Below, piece after piece: positions 54,059-64,000 of a DNA stretch of 64,000 nucleotides. Source of the stretch: Casuarina equisetifolia (taxonomy: Eukaryota; Streptophyta; Magnoliopsida; Fagales; Casuarinaceae); contig CM052355.1 of assembly GCA_028551475.1 (NCBI GenBank), positions 1,922,001 to 1,986,000 of the forward strand, given 5' to 3'. A program made the translations under genes and the position numbers. The notes beneath the pieces are model-generated. The model worked only from the letters and a program-made list of their open reading frames with translations, ran no database searches and was not told where the DNA came from. The stretch's first letter is position 1. The number at the start of each line of letters is the position of its first letter.

Positions 54059-57000
54059 AAAATGAACTTTTTATTGTTCTTGTCTGGTTTTCTTATGGTT
54101 GTTCATCCGTTTTGGTCTTCCACTACAGTGTTCAGCAGAATCAAATATGGCGATGTTCTTGGTAATCTCTTTTCTTCGGGGTTTAACAAAAAGAGGAAAG
54201 GGGAATAACGTAAAATCGCCCACTGTAAAAGGACAACGAAGACGATAAGCTATATCAAACAAAAGGGTCTGGGATCTTTTGTCTTTATGTTGAAAGGGAT
54301 AGAGGGAAATATGCGCAATTTGAATATGCAACTAACGGACACACGAGCTGACATCGTTCTGGCCCGGATATGAACCCAGGCTCCCCCACTTCAATGGCTA
54401 AATCATTAGATGAACAATGAAGAGAAAGAAAATGATTATTATTCATGGCAGATTAGGTTAGAAAATGAATCTAGCCTTGAAAAGAAGGGAGGAGGACGGT
54501 GGTTTTGGGAAAAATATCGGAAAGAAAAAGAGAAAAAGGGCCAATGAATTTTTGAGGCCGTGATTGTTCGATGACGATGGTTGAGCAACTTGAGTTACAG
54601 TTGCCATTTGGATATCAAATGTGGATTTTCGGCATCATTGTAAAGACATAAGGGTCTGTCATTTCGGTGCTTTTTCATAATGTCCTGTGAGATGAAGCTG
54701 ATGTTGCCTCCGCAACCACGTGCACCTTGACATTAGCCTGCCTAACCCTCAGAATCCTCCATCGCCTTATAATTGGGATAAGCCATTTTTTACATTTTTT
54801 ATTTTGTCTCCGTCTGTGTTTCACTTTTCTCATCTTGGGTAAGCAAGCAAGCCCGAAAACCTTCCTTCCTTACATTACTGACTTCTACCTTTTACCTGAG
54901 ATGAGCAGTGCGTGACATGTTCTATGAGTTCTGTAAACCAATCTCAACCTTGATGAAGCGTTACTGATGTCTTTATGCATCAAATGCAGATTCTGATGTA
55001 GTTTAAAAACTCGGTTCTACATCAGTTTAAGCGAAGAGTCTGCAAAAACTGTAAAAAAAGTTGAGTAAGATGTACAGCTGATAAGATGGCTGAATGATTT
55101 TGAGAGATACACTTTAACAGTTGCGAAGAATAATGTATCTCTCTTTCCAATCTTCGGGTTCTGTTAAACGAAGTAGATCAAATCTGATCTGTGATGGTGT
55201 ATCCATTGGATTTGATTTTATCGAACTAAAATTTGCTTGTTTGTCCGGTTATGGGCATGATTGAAGTACTTTAATGTTATCTGTGACTTGGAAGCCTTGT
55301 CCAATTGTGAGATTCACAATAATACTGGCATAGGCTTCAGAATGTGAGACAGCCAACGCCAAGTTTCGATTATCATGTGTGCGTTCTGAGAAGCTGAGCC
55401 TGTCCTGCCAAGGTGATAAAGTTGGGCGTCGCGTTCCAGAATCTGCCAAAGTTTGTAGTTCCAAATCTTGTTTGAATAGACTGATAATGTGATTAGTATT
55501 AGCTAATTATACTACACTTGGCATTGTTTTCATATTTAGTTGGCATTATTAGCTAATCATTATGTTGTTTGTCAAATATCAGAATCAAGATCCTTTAATT
55601 CAAAGAATATCAGCATCAATCTCAATCAAATCACATAAAGCGGAGTTGGAAGTTGATCTCAAGAAGAAGAAGATGTTTCACACGAACGGATGTGAATTCT
55701 ATCACTATACCATAATGATTGATCTCAGCTCTGTACACTGCTTAAGATCATCCCCACACGGTCGTGTCTTTTCAATGCAGAGAATCAAGTGGCCCAAAAG
55801 TGAACAAAGAACACAGCCCAAAAATTCTAAGCAGTGGATTCTTCAGCTCAGTCCTTTGAAACGATGGGAGTAACTTTTCCCATAAAATCAAATATATACT
55901 CAACCCATCACTGACTATGACTCTCAAACTACTCCACCGAAAAGGATGAGCTTTTATACATTAAAAATGAAGAAGCCAAATGATTCAAAGTACTATAGAT
56001 CTTCTGTGTTCCAATACATTCATCTAAGAGCTCTTTCAGTTTTCCAAAATCTGCAACACTGTAAACCTGAGAAGATAGATCTTGGCCAATTATTTAGATG
56101 GTGGCCCTATCGGCTAAAAAGGAAAAAAGAAAGTCATATTTGGACCTTGAAATGATTTTAATTAATTTATTTATTTATTTATGGGTTGAAATATCTTACC
56201 TAAATCTTGGCATTAATGGCCTTTGTCATCATCTCTCTGACAACATATGTTCTTGACTTCAATAAATCATTTCATTAATGATAACCACATATTCATCAAC
56301 TCCATCGACTAGTTGTTGTTAAAATTGAGGTTTGGACGGCTATTCTTCCTCAGAGATTTTGTTTGTCCTTCATGATTGTCCTCTTTTACTTTTTCTCTGA
56401 CAAATCCCAAAACCACTGAAATATTTCTGCACTGACAAGATCCCATTTCTGGATTTCTGCCGATGTAACCCTTCTTACTAAAGCAGCCAAACAATATCCC
56501 ATCTCTGAATTTCTATAAACTTCCATGGACTTTTGTAAAAGCATTTGATTTCTGAAGTGACCGAAATTGACCTTCGTATAGTGTAGCTTCCATTTGTAAA
56601 TATACGTGCCGATCTAGATGTCCATGCTTCTTGTTCAAAAGGTTCCCCTCCAGTCTCCAATACATTATTATGTCCTTAAAGATTCCGAGTCTTATGGCAC
56701 ATCAATGCACAGGAGTGCCAAAGCTGTCACCAGCATTTGAGGGAAAAAAAAAGCCTCAAGATGCCAGTTCGGGTCAAAGTTATCATCGCCAGAATGTGGT
56801 TCCAAACAAAAGAAGATACAAAAAGCAATGCCGAAGAATAGAAGGCGTGGTTAAAGCCCAGCAGTTGAATACAGGTCACACAAGAAAGGGAGAGACCTAC
56901 TGGGCAATCTAGCACACCTGCCTTAAAAAGCTCATCCTTGCTGACTTTTTCAGTTGTTGGATTATGAAGGGGGTGAAAAAAGGGATCTAGCATATCTTCT

Positions 57001-57673
57001 AGCTACTTATTTTGGTTTGTGAAATTGGTGGCAGTCGTGCATGTTTAGTGCTAATTTTCTCGTATGGGATTTGCCTGACATAGAAGCTAATGAATAGAAA
57101 TTCAACTGCTGAAGTAACAACGATGGTTTGCTTTACATGGTTTGGGATCGACCATGAAGTGATCGGATACTAAAAATGTAGTGGCCGGCCCGACCGGCCT
57201 AGTTTCTTGCCTATTTTTTCTGGTTTCCGGCGACCGCTCTTTTATCTAAGAACATTCACTTTGCAGGAAAGCTGAGCTGTGGGCTCCTTCAAGAGCAATC
57301 GGTAACTCTTTAAGCCACACACCCATCTCCCATGTAAAAGTTTTACAAGCTGTGCATAATTACAGGGTAAGTTAATTAAATACCAGTCGTGCTTTGTCTC
57401 GGTTTAATATTTTGCTCTTAAGAGCTGGGTGTTCGATCAAATTTGCCCCAACACTTCCATTTACTTTGAATGATATCATGTGGTGAAAATTTTGAAAAAA
57501 AAAACATATATATGCATTTAAAATGAAAAGTGAAAATAATTTGGGGTGGACATTGCCACGGAGGTTTAGACTTTAATTAAAATGATGTTTGGTTTTTCTA
57601 ATAGTACAAAAGAGTTCAATTAATCATCTAGTACTTTGGCTCAAACATAACATTTAAAAATATTTGAGAGTCT

Positions 57674-57735
57674 CTATAAATACTTATTGTAATTTATAAG
57701 CCTTATAACTCTAATTGATGAGATTTTATCCCCAA
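57674..57735 (+). repeat. Dispersed repeat, copy 2
   Basis: Resembles 24231-24300 in the same orientation (TATAAATACTTATTGTAATT and the following ~40 bases). Its ends and class are undetermined. Confidence 0.4.
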
Positions 57736-58086
57736 TTTTTTTTTTAAATTTTGGCAACAATGGTATTATTCTTTAGGTTTTGATTGTTTAATATTCTTCT
57801 ATTTCTTAAATTCCAAATATGGTTGGTTGTAGTTGTAAAGGATACGCTCACCAATGTTACTACAACTTTTGCTTTTATGGCTCTAATCCAACTCACTTCC
57901 TCCATCGACAATTTTTTTTTTTTGTAATTATCGGGAGATATAATAACCATCCTAGATTTTAGGGTTGTGGACATGGCAATCTTCAACTATTTTTTGTTGA
58001 CATGAAGAAAAATTTGAGATTACTTTTTTAAGAATTACAATAAAATAAACTATGATTGGAGGTTCCAATTTTTGTTTTGTTCTGGA

Positions 58087-58088
<2 letters not shown>

Positions 58089-58145
<57 letters not shown>
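58089..58145 (+). repeat. (TC)n microsatellite, ~28 units
   Basis: An uninterrupted run of about 57 bases of alternating T and C, the longest dinucleotide repeat in the window. Confidence 0.97.
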
Positions 58146-58148
<3 letters not shown>

Positions 58149-58880
58149 TGTTGGAGTTCTCTATTTAATAAGTCAAAATGATAAGAGCATTCCCATGTAA
58201 AAATTAGTCTAGTGTTCCTTAGCTACACAAAGACTAATTCAGGGAAGGCATTTACTTGATCAACTTAGGATGGCGAGAGGTTTTGAGAATTAAAAGACTT
58301 TCTTTGAAGAGTCTGGCTGAAGATCTTTTGATGAGCGCTCCAGGGGTTTACTACGAGCTCTTCCCTTCTTCATCCAGTTTATAGGCTCTTAGAAATGGTG
58401 TTTGCTCTATGATGGCTTATGTGTATTCGCATTAGCTTTTTCTCCATGCTACTTACTGATCATAATCCACAATCATATATCGAAATTCACATCTTAGACA
58501 TAAATTTGAGGTAATCGTTTGTAACTTATAGCTTTAGGTTCATGTCAAATAAACTGCCTCCATTGATTACTAGTCATATTTATTTACACTCATGTTGTTT
58601 AAGCTCAATTTCCTTGCTACTAAGAGACATGAAAGATACTGCAGGTACAACTAATATGATCTATATCTTGGGTTCTTCCAGCTTGAGTTAGATGAAAAGA
58701 TACATAGCGTTAAAAACTGATCTAATGAACTTAGAAAGTGCATCATAGACGCACCACCGACAGATGGTTTTTCAATACTGACCTCATCGTTTTTTTATAC
58801 TGACCTCCAGGTGCTCTTCTGCCCTTTACGGAGACCAGACCAATGTAAGGCTAGTTTGTAAGACGGCCCAAAAGGTTCAC

Positions 58881-58949
58881 GAAAAAAAGAAAAAAAGAAA
58901 AAAAGAAAAAAAAGAAAAAAAAGAAAAAAAAGAAAAAAAGAAAAAAGAA
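58881..58949 (+). repeat. GA(6-8) purine repeat
   Basis: Roughly nine units of G followed by five to eight A. It could be a decayed poly(A) tail that expanded, or a simple repeat. Confidence 0.85.
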
Positions 58950-59286
58950 AACAATTCAATTTGAAAATGAAAATAATATTAGTTTCAAGTTAGGATAGTG
59001 ACAAGGTATAGTACTAAGGAAGATAATGGATTAAGCCAATGGGGCACCTTAGTGTTAATTTTCAACATAAGAGGTTATATTCAGTTGTCAAGACCTTATT
59101 TTTGTCGGTTTGTGTTAGTTGTCTCATAATATTATGATATTTAGAAGGGACAAGATCATCAAATTTGATGTTGAAAAATTTACGATCACTAATGTGATAA
59201 GAATACAAGGGAATTGAATTATTATATTATAATTGAAGGATTCAAAAATTAATTTCTTTTACATGACTTTTATAATGTAGGGATAT

Positions 59287-59404
59287 CCTTTATACCTTTA
59301 TACCTTTATACCTTTATACCTTTATACCTTTATACCTTTATACCTTTATACCTTTATACCTTTATACCTTTATACCTTTATACCTTTATATATATATATA
59401 TATA
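59287..59404 (+). repeat. Perfect 8-bp minisatellite CCTTTATA x13, then (TA)n
   Basis: Thirteen uninterrupted, identical copies of CCTTTATA occupy 59287-59390, followed directly by a TA run to about 59404. The perfection suggests recent expansion by slippage. It lies ~0.4 kb outside the right-hand Gypsy fragments. Confidence 0.97.
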
Positions 59405-59839
59405 TTATTTCTAGATGAATAAACTTATTTATTCATATAAACAAATAATTAAAAAATATTTCTTAGGGTGCTGCACTTATCTAGTCTTGGAAAATGTCAA
59501 CACTTCGACTAGTGAGACGATGTTTTCAATAGCCATATTTGTCCTCTAAATTGATTGACAGTGATGAAATTGGCTCAAACGTCAACTTTGGAGTTGGTGA
59601 TTTCTAGAACCAACTCTAGCCATCATAAGTTGTACTAAGGGTTGGCTCAAGTTCATCAGAATGTGGATGGACCATTTTTGACTTATGATATGATTTAATT
59701 AGAATTTTTTTTTGATGAAAGGTCAAGAATTATATATCACTGTAGAAAAAAAAAGATTGTTTAGTTACAATATCATTATTTAGGTGATTTAATTAGAAAG
59801 TTTATAAAAGGGGTTTGCTTATTGGTCTAATACATGTCA

Positions 59840-60060
59840 GAACCTATTCGATGAAATTTAGATGCAAGTAAACATGTCGAACAAGTAATATAATGATAAG
59901 AAAAGTATCGTCCCACGAAGATTGGTGAATACTAAATTAATAAGTACTAATGATAAATTAATCCTAAAATTTATCTAGTAAATTAAAATATTGTTGATGA
60001 TGAATTAAAATTTAAAACTTTTAAAACGAAAACTCAAAACTAATTAAAATTGAATCCAAG
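59840..60060 (-). repeat. Second LTR-end copy, direct repeat of ~61777-61975
   Basis: In the same orientation as 61777-61975, it shares AAACATGTC or AACATGTC, AACAAGTAATATAATGATAAG, AGTATCGTC and ACGAAGATTG. The two copies bracket the pol remains, as expected for LTR remnants of one element or for adjacent copies. Confidence 0.75.
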
Positions 60061-61776
60061 TAAGAAAAATCAAGATGAGAAACATCATCATAAAAGATGT
60101 TGGTGGGGGTAGTTTGGCAATGACCTCCACTTTAGCTCGATCAACCTCTAATCCTTTTTTAGATATCTTATGCCCAAACACTATTCCTTCCTGCACCATA
60201 AAATAACACTTTTCTCAATTCAAAATAAGGTTAGTCTCCTCACACTTTTGTAAGACCCTTGCTAAATTATCTAAACAAATGTCAAATGATGAACCAAATA
60301 TAGAAAAATCATCCATGAAAATCTCAATGAATTTTTCAACTATATCAGAAAAAATGGCCATCATGCATCTATGAAAAGTGGCTGGTGCATTACAAAGACC
60401 AAAGAGCATTCTTTTAAAAGCAAAGGTACCATAAGGACAAGTGAAAGCGGTTTTCTTTTGATCTTCTGGTGCAATGTGAATTTGATTATACACTAAATAC
60501 CCATCAAGAAAGTAATAAAATTCGTGTCTTGCAAGTCTTTCTAACATTTGATCAATAAGTGGTAAAGGGAAATGATCTTTTCTAGTGGCATCATTTAGTT
60601 TTCTATAATCTATACACACACCCTATCCAATAACTGTCTTAGTTGGAATCAATTCATTATTATCATTTCTTTGAACAGTCATACCTCCCTTCTTTGGCAC
60701 AACTTGCATAGGACTTACCTAGGGACTATCTGAGATAGGATAAATGATCCCTACATCAAGCAACTTGATTACCTCAACCTTCACCACTTCTTGCATCTTT
60801 GGATTCAATCGCCTTTGAGGTTGAACAATAGCTTTGTAATGCTCTTCCATCAAAATCTTGTGCATGCATAATGAAGGACTAATTCCTTTAATGTCAGCTA
60901 TTTTCCATCCAATTGCTCCTTTGTGCTCTCTCAACACCTGAAGTAATTTCTCTTCCATTGATTCTGTCAAAGAAGAAGATATAATTACTGGCAAAGTAGA
61001 AACTTCATTTAAATAAACATATTTCAAATGGGAAGGTAAGGGCTTGAGTTTAAGAGATGGGGGCTCTTCAATTGATGGCTTAGGTTTTGTCATGTGTTGT
61101 CCCAACTCCTCAAACTTTGTTGCCTTTTGCTGTGAATATGATAGGTTTGCTTTCATGAGATTGGCATACTTCTGTATCTCTTCGCTTTCAATTTCCTCAT
61201 TATTTGGGTGAACCAAGCATGCTTCAAGTGGATCCTTGAAAGCTTTTTCCTGAAAGATCTTATTCACAAACTTATCAATTGTTTTAACCTTAAAATAAGA
61301 ACTATCATAAGATGGATGTTTCATAGCAGTAAAAACATTAAAAGTGACAGAATCATTTTGAACTCTTAATATTAACTTCCCTTGTTGTACATCAATCAAA
61401 GCTCTTCCTGTTGCTAGAAAAGGTCGACCTAAGATAAATGGTATCTCAAAGTCTTCCTCCATGTCAAGTACTATAAAATCTACAGGAAAAATAAATTTGT
61501 CAGCTTTTACCAATACATCTTCTACAATGTCCCTTGGATATTTAATTCATCGATCAGCCAATTGTAGGGACACTGTGGTTGGCTTCACTTCACCCAATCC
61601 TAATTTCTTGAAAACAGAAAAAGGCATTAGATTAATACTAGCTCCTAAATCATATAATGCCTTATCAAAGTGAGAATCTCCAATAGTACAAGGAATTGTA
61701 AAACTCCCTGGATTTTTTAATTTTGGAGGTAGTTTGTTTTATAAGATGGCTGAGCATTCTTCAGTTAGTATTCGGT

Positions 61777-63293
61777 GAAATTCTATATGCAAGTGAACAT
61801 GTCAAACAAGTAATATAATGATAAGTATGAGTATCGTCCTACGAAGATTGATGTTTACTAAACTAATTAATTACTAATGGTGAACAACTCTTAGAATTTA
61901 TCTAGCCAATCGAAATGGTAAATTATAAATTTAATAACTAAATTTAATCTAAACTTGACAAACAAAAAATGTTAGAGCATCTGATTTCACCTAATTATTA
62001 GGTACAAATGTCAATCATCCATGCTAGTAAGATTAATTCTACTTATGTGGTGGCATAATTTTCTAATTTATTTTCTATCCTATGTCTAGGTATAGTAAAC
62101 CTATTTAGTTCATTAATTCACTATATTTCTATATGTGAATTGAAACAAACTAAATGCATTAGGATCTGTGAATATTCTTGGTTTACAATAAATCTTTCAA
62201 TCATCTTATCACCAAAAGCCACACAAATAACATGGTATATGTCTATCCATATTAATCTATGGTTGCATATTACAAGAAGCAACTGTATGTTATTTTCTGT
62301 TGGTCTCTAACATGCAAATCAAGTCATCTAGGTGGTAGCTAATCACCTAAAAGCATTAAACTCAGTAACATGCAACTTCATATTCATAAAATATCTCACA
62401 AAACATAAATAGTCATAACATTTATACATTATAACTAAGTTCTATCTTAGCTCTAATACACGAAACTAAAAAAAACATATTTAAATAAACTAAATCAGTG
62501 TAAAAACGTGAACAAAACATTATGGAATTTAAAAAAATTAAAGCTGTCACCAAATATCTTCAAATCACAAAATAGATTGCACAAATCTGCACATTAGGAG
62601 GAGCAAGAGGTTCTGTCTGAAAAACAGGATGAAAAATGAACTGCCACAACACTGTGTAGATCTGACTCAAGGATGACTAGGGGTTGCTGTGAAAATTGGA
62701 AAAATGGGACCTAGACGGTGTTCACACGTTCCAAGGTCCTTTTTCACTTGATTATACCGATAAACTCCAAATAGAAGAGACCGGTTGGCGTTTGCATGGC
62801 CGGCCTCACACTTAGATGGATTTTCTCTCTCCTGGGTTGGTCGACTTTCGCACGACCGCCTCTTCTCGCGACCTCCTCTCTCTTTTGGTTTCTCTCCTCC
62901 TTTTCTATATGGTCTTCTCCCCTCTTTTGTTTGCCGCCTTCTCCCCCAAATAAAAGCTGTTTCTTCACTCTTAACGCATTTCTCATTAGTCCCACCTTTC
63001 TCTTTTACATAATAGCCTGGGTCCCATGTGTTTCCTTCTTTTTCACAATTTACCCATTCACCCGGTTCCTTTGTCTTTTTTTGTCTTTCTTCACGTGGGT
63101 CTCTTTTTTGACTTTGCTCCTTCCTTCTATGCTTTGTATATAAATGATTTATTATTTCTTTTTCTCATTTTTCTTTTATTTTGAGTGTGCTGTATAAAAT
63201 AATAAAATATACATAAATATAATTTAATAAAAACTATATTAAACATTACTTAAAATAATCAAAATAACTCTATATAAAATAGAGTTATCAACA
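61777..63293 (-). repeat. Gypsy long terminal repeat (~1.5 kb)
   Basis: Its minus-strand start, TGTTGATAACTC, follows a purine-rich AAGTTTGGGGA tract. Its end matches window bases 1-110 and also 59840-59935 (shared CTTATCATTATATTACTTG or close variants). The exact end is uncertain by about 10 bases. Confidence 0.7.
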
Positions 63294-63371
63294 TCCCCAA
63301 ACTTAACATTTTACTCGTCCTTGAGCAAAAGCTCTAAACAACACATTATGACAACATAAAAAAAAATTTTA

Positions 63372-63431
63372 CTCACAAAAAGTATAAGAAATTACACACA
63401 AAAAGCACAAGAAATTACACACAAAAAGCAC
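63372..63431 (+). repeat. ~23-bp tandem repeat, ~2.6 copies
   Basis: Units beginning CACAAAAAG and ending AAGAAATTACA repeat at ~23-base spacing inside the 3' region of the right-hand Gypsy fossil. Confidence 0.75.
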
Positions 63432-64000
63432 TAAACAACATATTCTAACACCACCAATCACTCCATTGTATTTTCCAAAACAACAATGCCACACCCCTAA
63501 ACTTAAAATTTTTCTCGTCCTTGAACAAAAGAACAAAACAACACATACAACCAATCCTTCCATGATATTCTTCCATAATTGCTCAACTTAACAATTCAAA
63601 GAAAAACATAACTTTCATCTAAACATTGTAATTGGTTTATAAGGTAAGATAGACTCTTAACTATGTCAACCACGTGTGTGTGTGTGTAAGTCCGCATTTT
63701 GTCTCAATTGCATGTACTCCAAATAGATTCACATTAATATGCAACCTTTCAAAATCCTTGACCAAATCTCATAGGTTTGCTTTTCATTCCTTTCTCTACT
63801 AATGTAAGTTAATCATCTAACCAAGAATCAATAGGACTTTCATAAGCTTGTAATGTAAGGCTGGGCTAAGGGTAAGATGGAAGTCATTTAAGCTCAAATA
63901 ACCTATGAACACATTACTTTCTAGGAACTCATCAAAACTCTAGCCTCTCTCTACCTTTTTACTCCATGAAGATGATCTTTTTACCACCACTTATTCTCAT

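Larger units (their letters stand above)
54059..59839. other. 5.8-kb gene-free region
   Basis: No recognised gene. The first few hundred bases are presumably the GA3ox 3' UTR. Open frames of 70-100 codons at 55.2-56.9 kb have no motif I know. Simple repeats increase towards the right end, where the Gypsy fragments begin. Confidence 0.5.
59840..64000 (-). mobile_element. Broken Ty3/Gypsy (Athila-like) fragments, minus strand
   Basis: Read on the minus strand from the right end: a 3' non-coding region (64000-63294) matching the left-hand element's 3' region; an LTR (~63293-61777) beginning TGTTGATAACTC after the AAGTTTGGGGA tract; the remains of protease and reverse transcriptase (~61745-60106); and a further LTR-end fragment (~60060-59840). 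The RT part contains the FMDDFS and NAPATF blocks typical of plant Athila-type Gypsy elements. The element is broken, lacks gag and integrase here, carries several breaks, and its LTR copies have visibly diverged, so it is old. It continues beyond the window. Confidence 0.85.

Noticed and set aside
54361-54400. GATATGAACCCAGGCTC, reminiscent of a tRNA B box or tRNA-derived SINE
   Set aside because: No cloverleaf or A box could be fitted around it.
56631-56993. Opposed open frames of ~90 codons, one Lys/Arg-rich
   Set aside because: No family recognised and no exon signals; too weak to call.

Overview
This is nuclear DNA from a flowering plant, most likely a woody core eudicot of the rosid type. 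The genes have GT-AG introns at plant-typical positions, the intergenic DNA is AT-rich, and Ty3/Gypsy elements of the Athila type lie at both ends. I cannot name the species from sequence alone.

Layout. 1-3.5 kb: an old, broken Gypsy element on the + strand. 4.9-7.2 kb (-): a FATB-type acyl-ACP thioesterase gene that appears to be a pseudogene. 11.4-13.9 kb (+): an Aux/IAA gene of the IAA19 type. 15.3-16.4 kb (+): a second Aux/IAA gene of the IAA15 type. 18.9-19.2 kb (+): a tiny cysteine-rich transmembrane (CYSTM) protein gene. 19.9-23.6 kb (-): D-glycerate 3-kinase (GLYK), 12 exons. 26.8-32.3 kb (+): the VAS1/ISS1 aminotransferase, 9 exons. 35.0-40.1 kb (+): katanin p60 (KTN1), 7 exons. 41.0-43.9 kb (+): a small secreted EGF-like protein with a proline-rich spacer and a GPI-type tail, 6 exons. 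52.6-54.1 kb (+): gibberellin 3-beta-dioxygenase (GA3ox), 2 exons. 54-59.8 kb: no recognised gene, several simple repeats. 59.8-64 kb (-): fragments of a second Gypsy element of the same family as the first, in opposite orientation.

The gene island is a conserved block. From memory of Arabidopsis chromosome 1, IAA15, GLYK, a cyclin A2, VAS1, KTN1 and GA3OX2 are consecutive (At1g80390 to At1g80340). The duplicated segment around At1g15550-15580 holds GA3OX1, a cyclin A2 and IAA5, a relative of IAA19. This window keeps both Aux/IAA types side by side with GLYK, VAS1, KTN1 and GA3ox in the same order, but I see no cyclin. The block is rich in growth control: two auxin-response repressors, an enzyme that drains the auxin precursor indole-3-pyruvate, a microtubule-severing ATPase needed for oriented cell expansion, and the enzyme that makes bioactive gibberellin. 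I see no sign that they form one pathway or are co-transcribed. I found no clearly new biological system. The points most worth a second look are the block itself, the small unrecognised coding stretches, the duplicated sequence upstream of the CYSTM gene, the paired G-boxes before IAA15 and the EGF-like gene.
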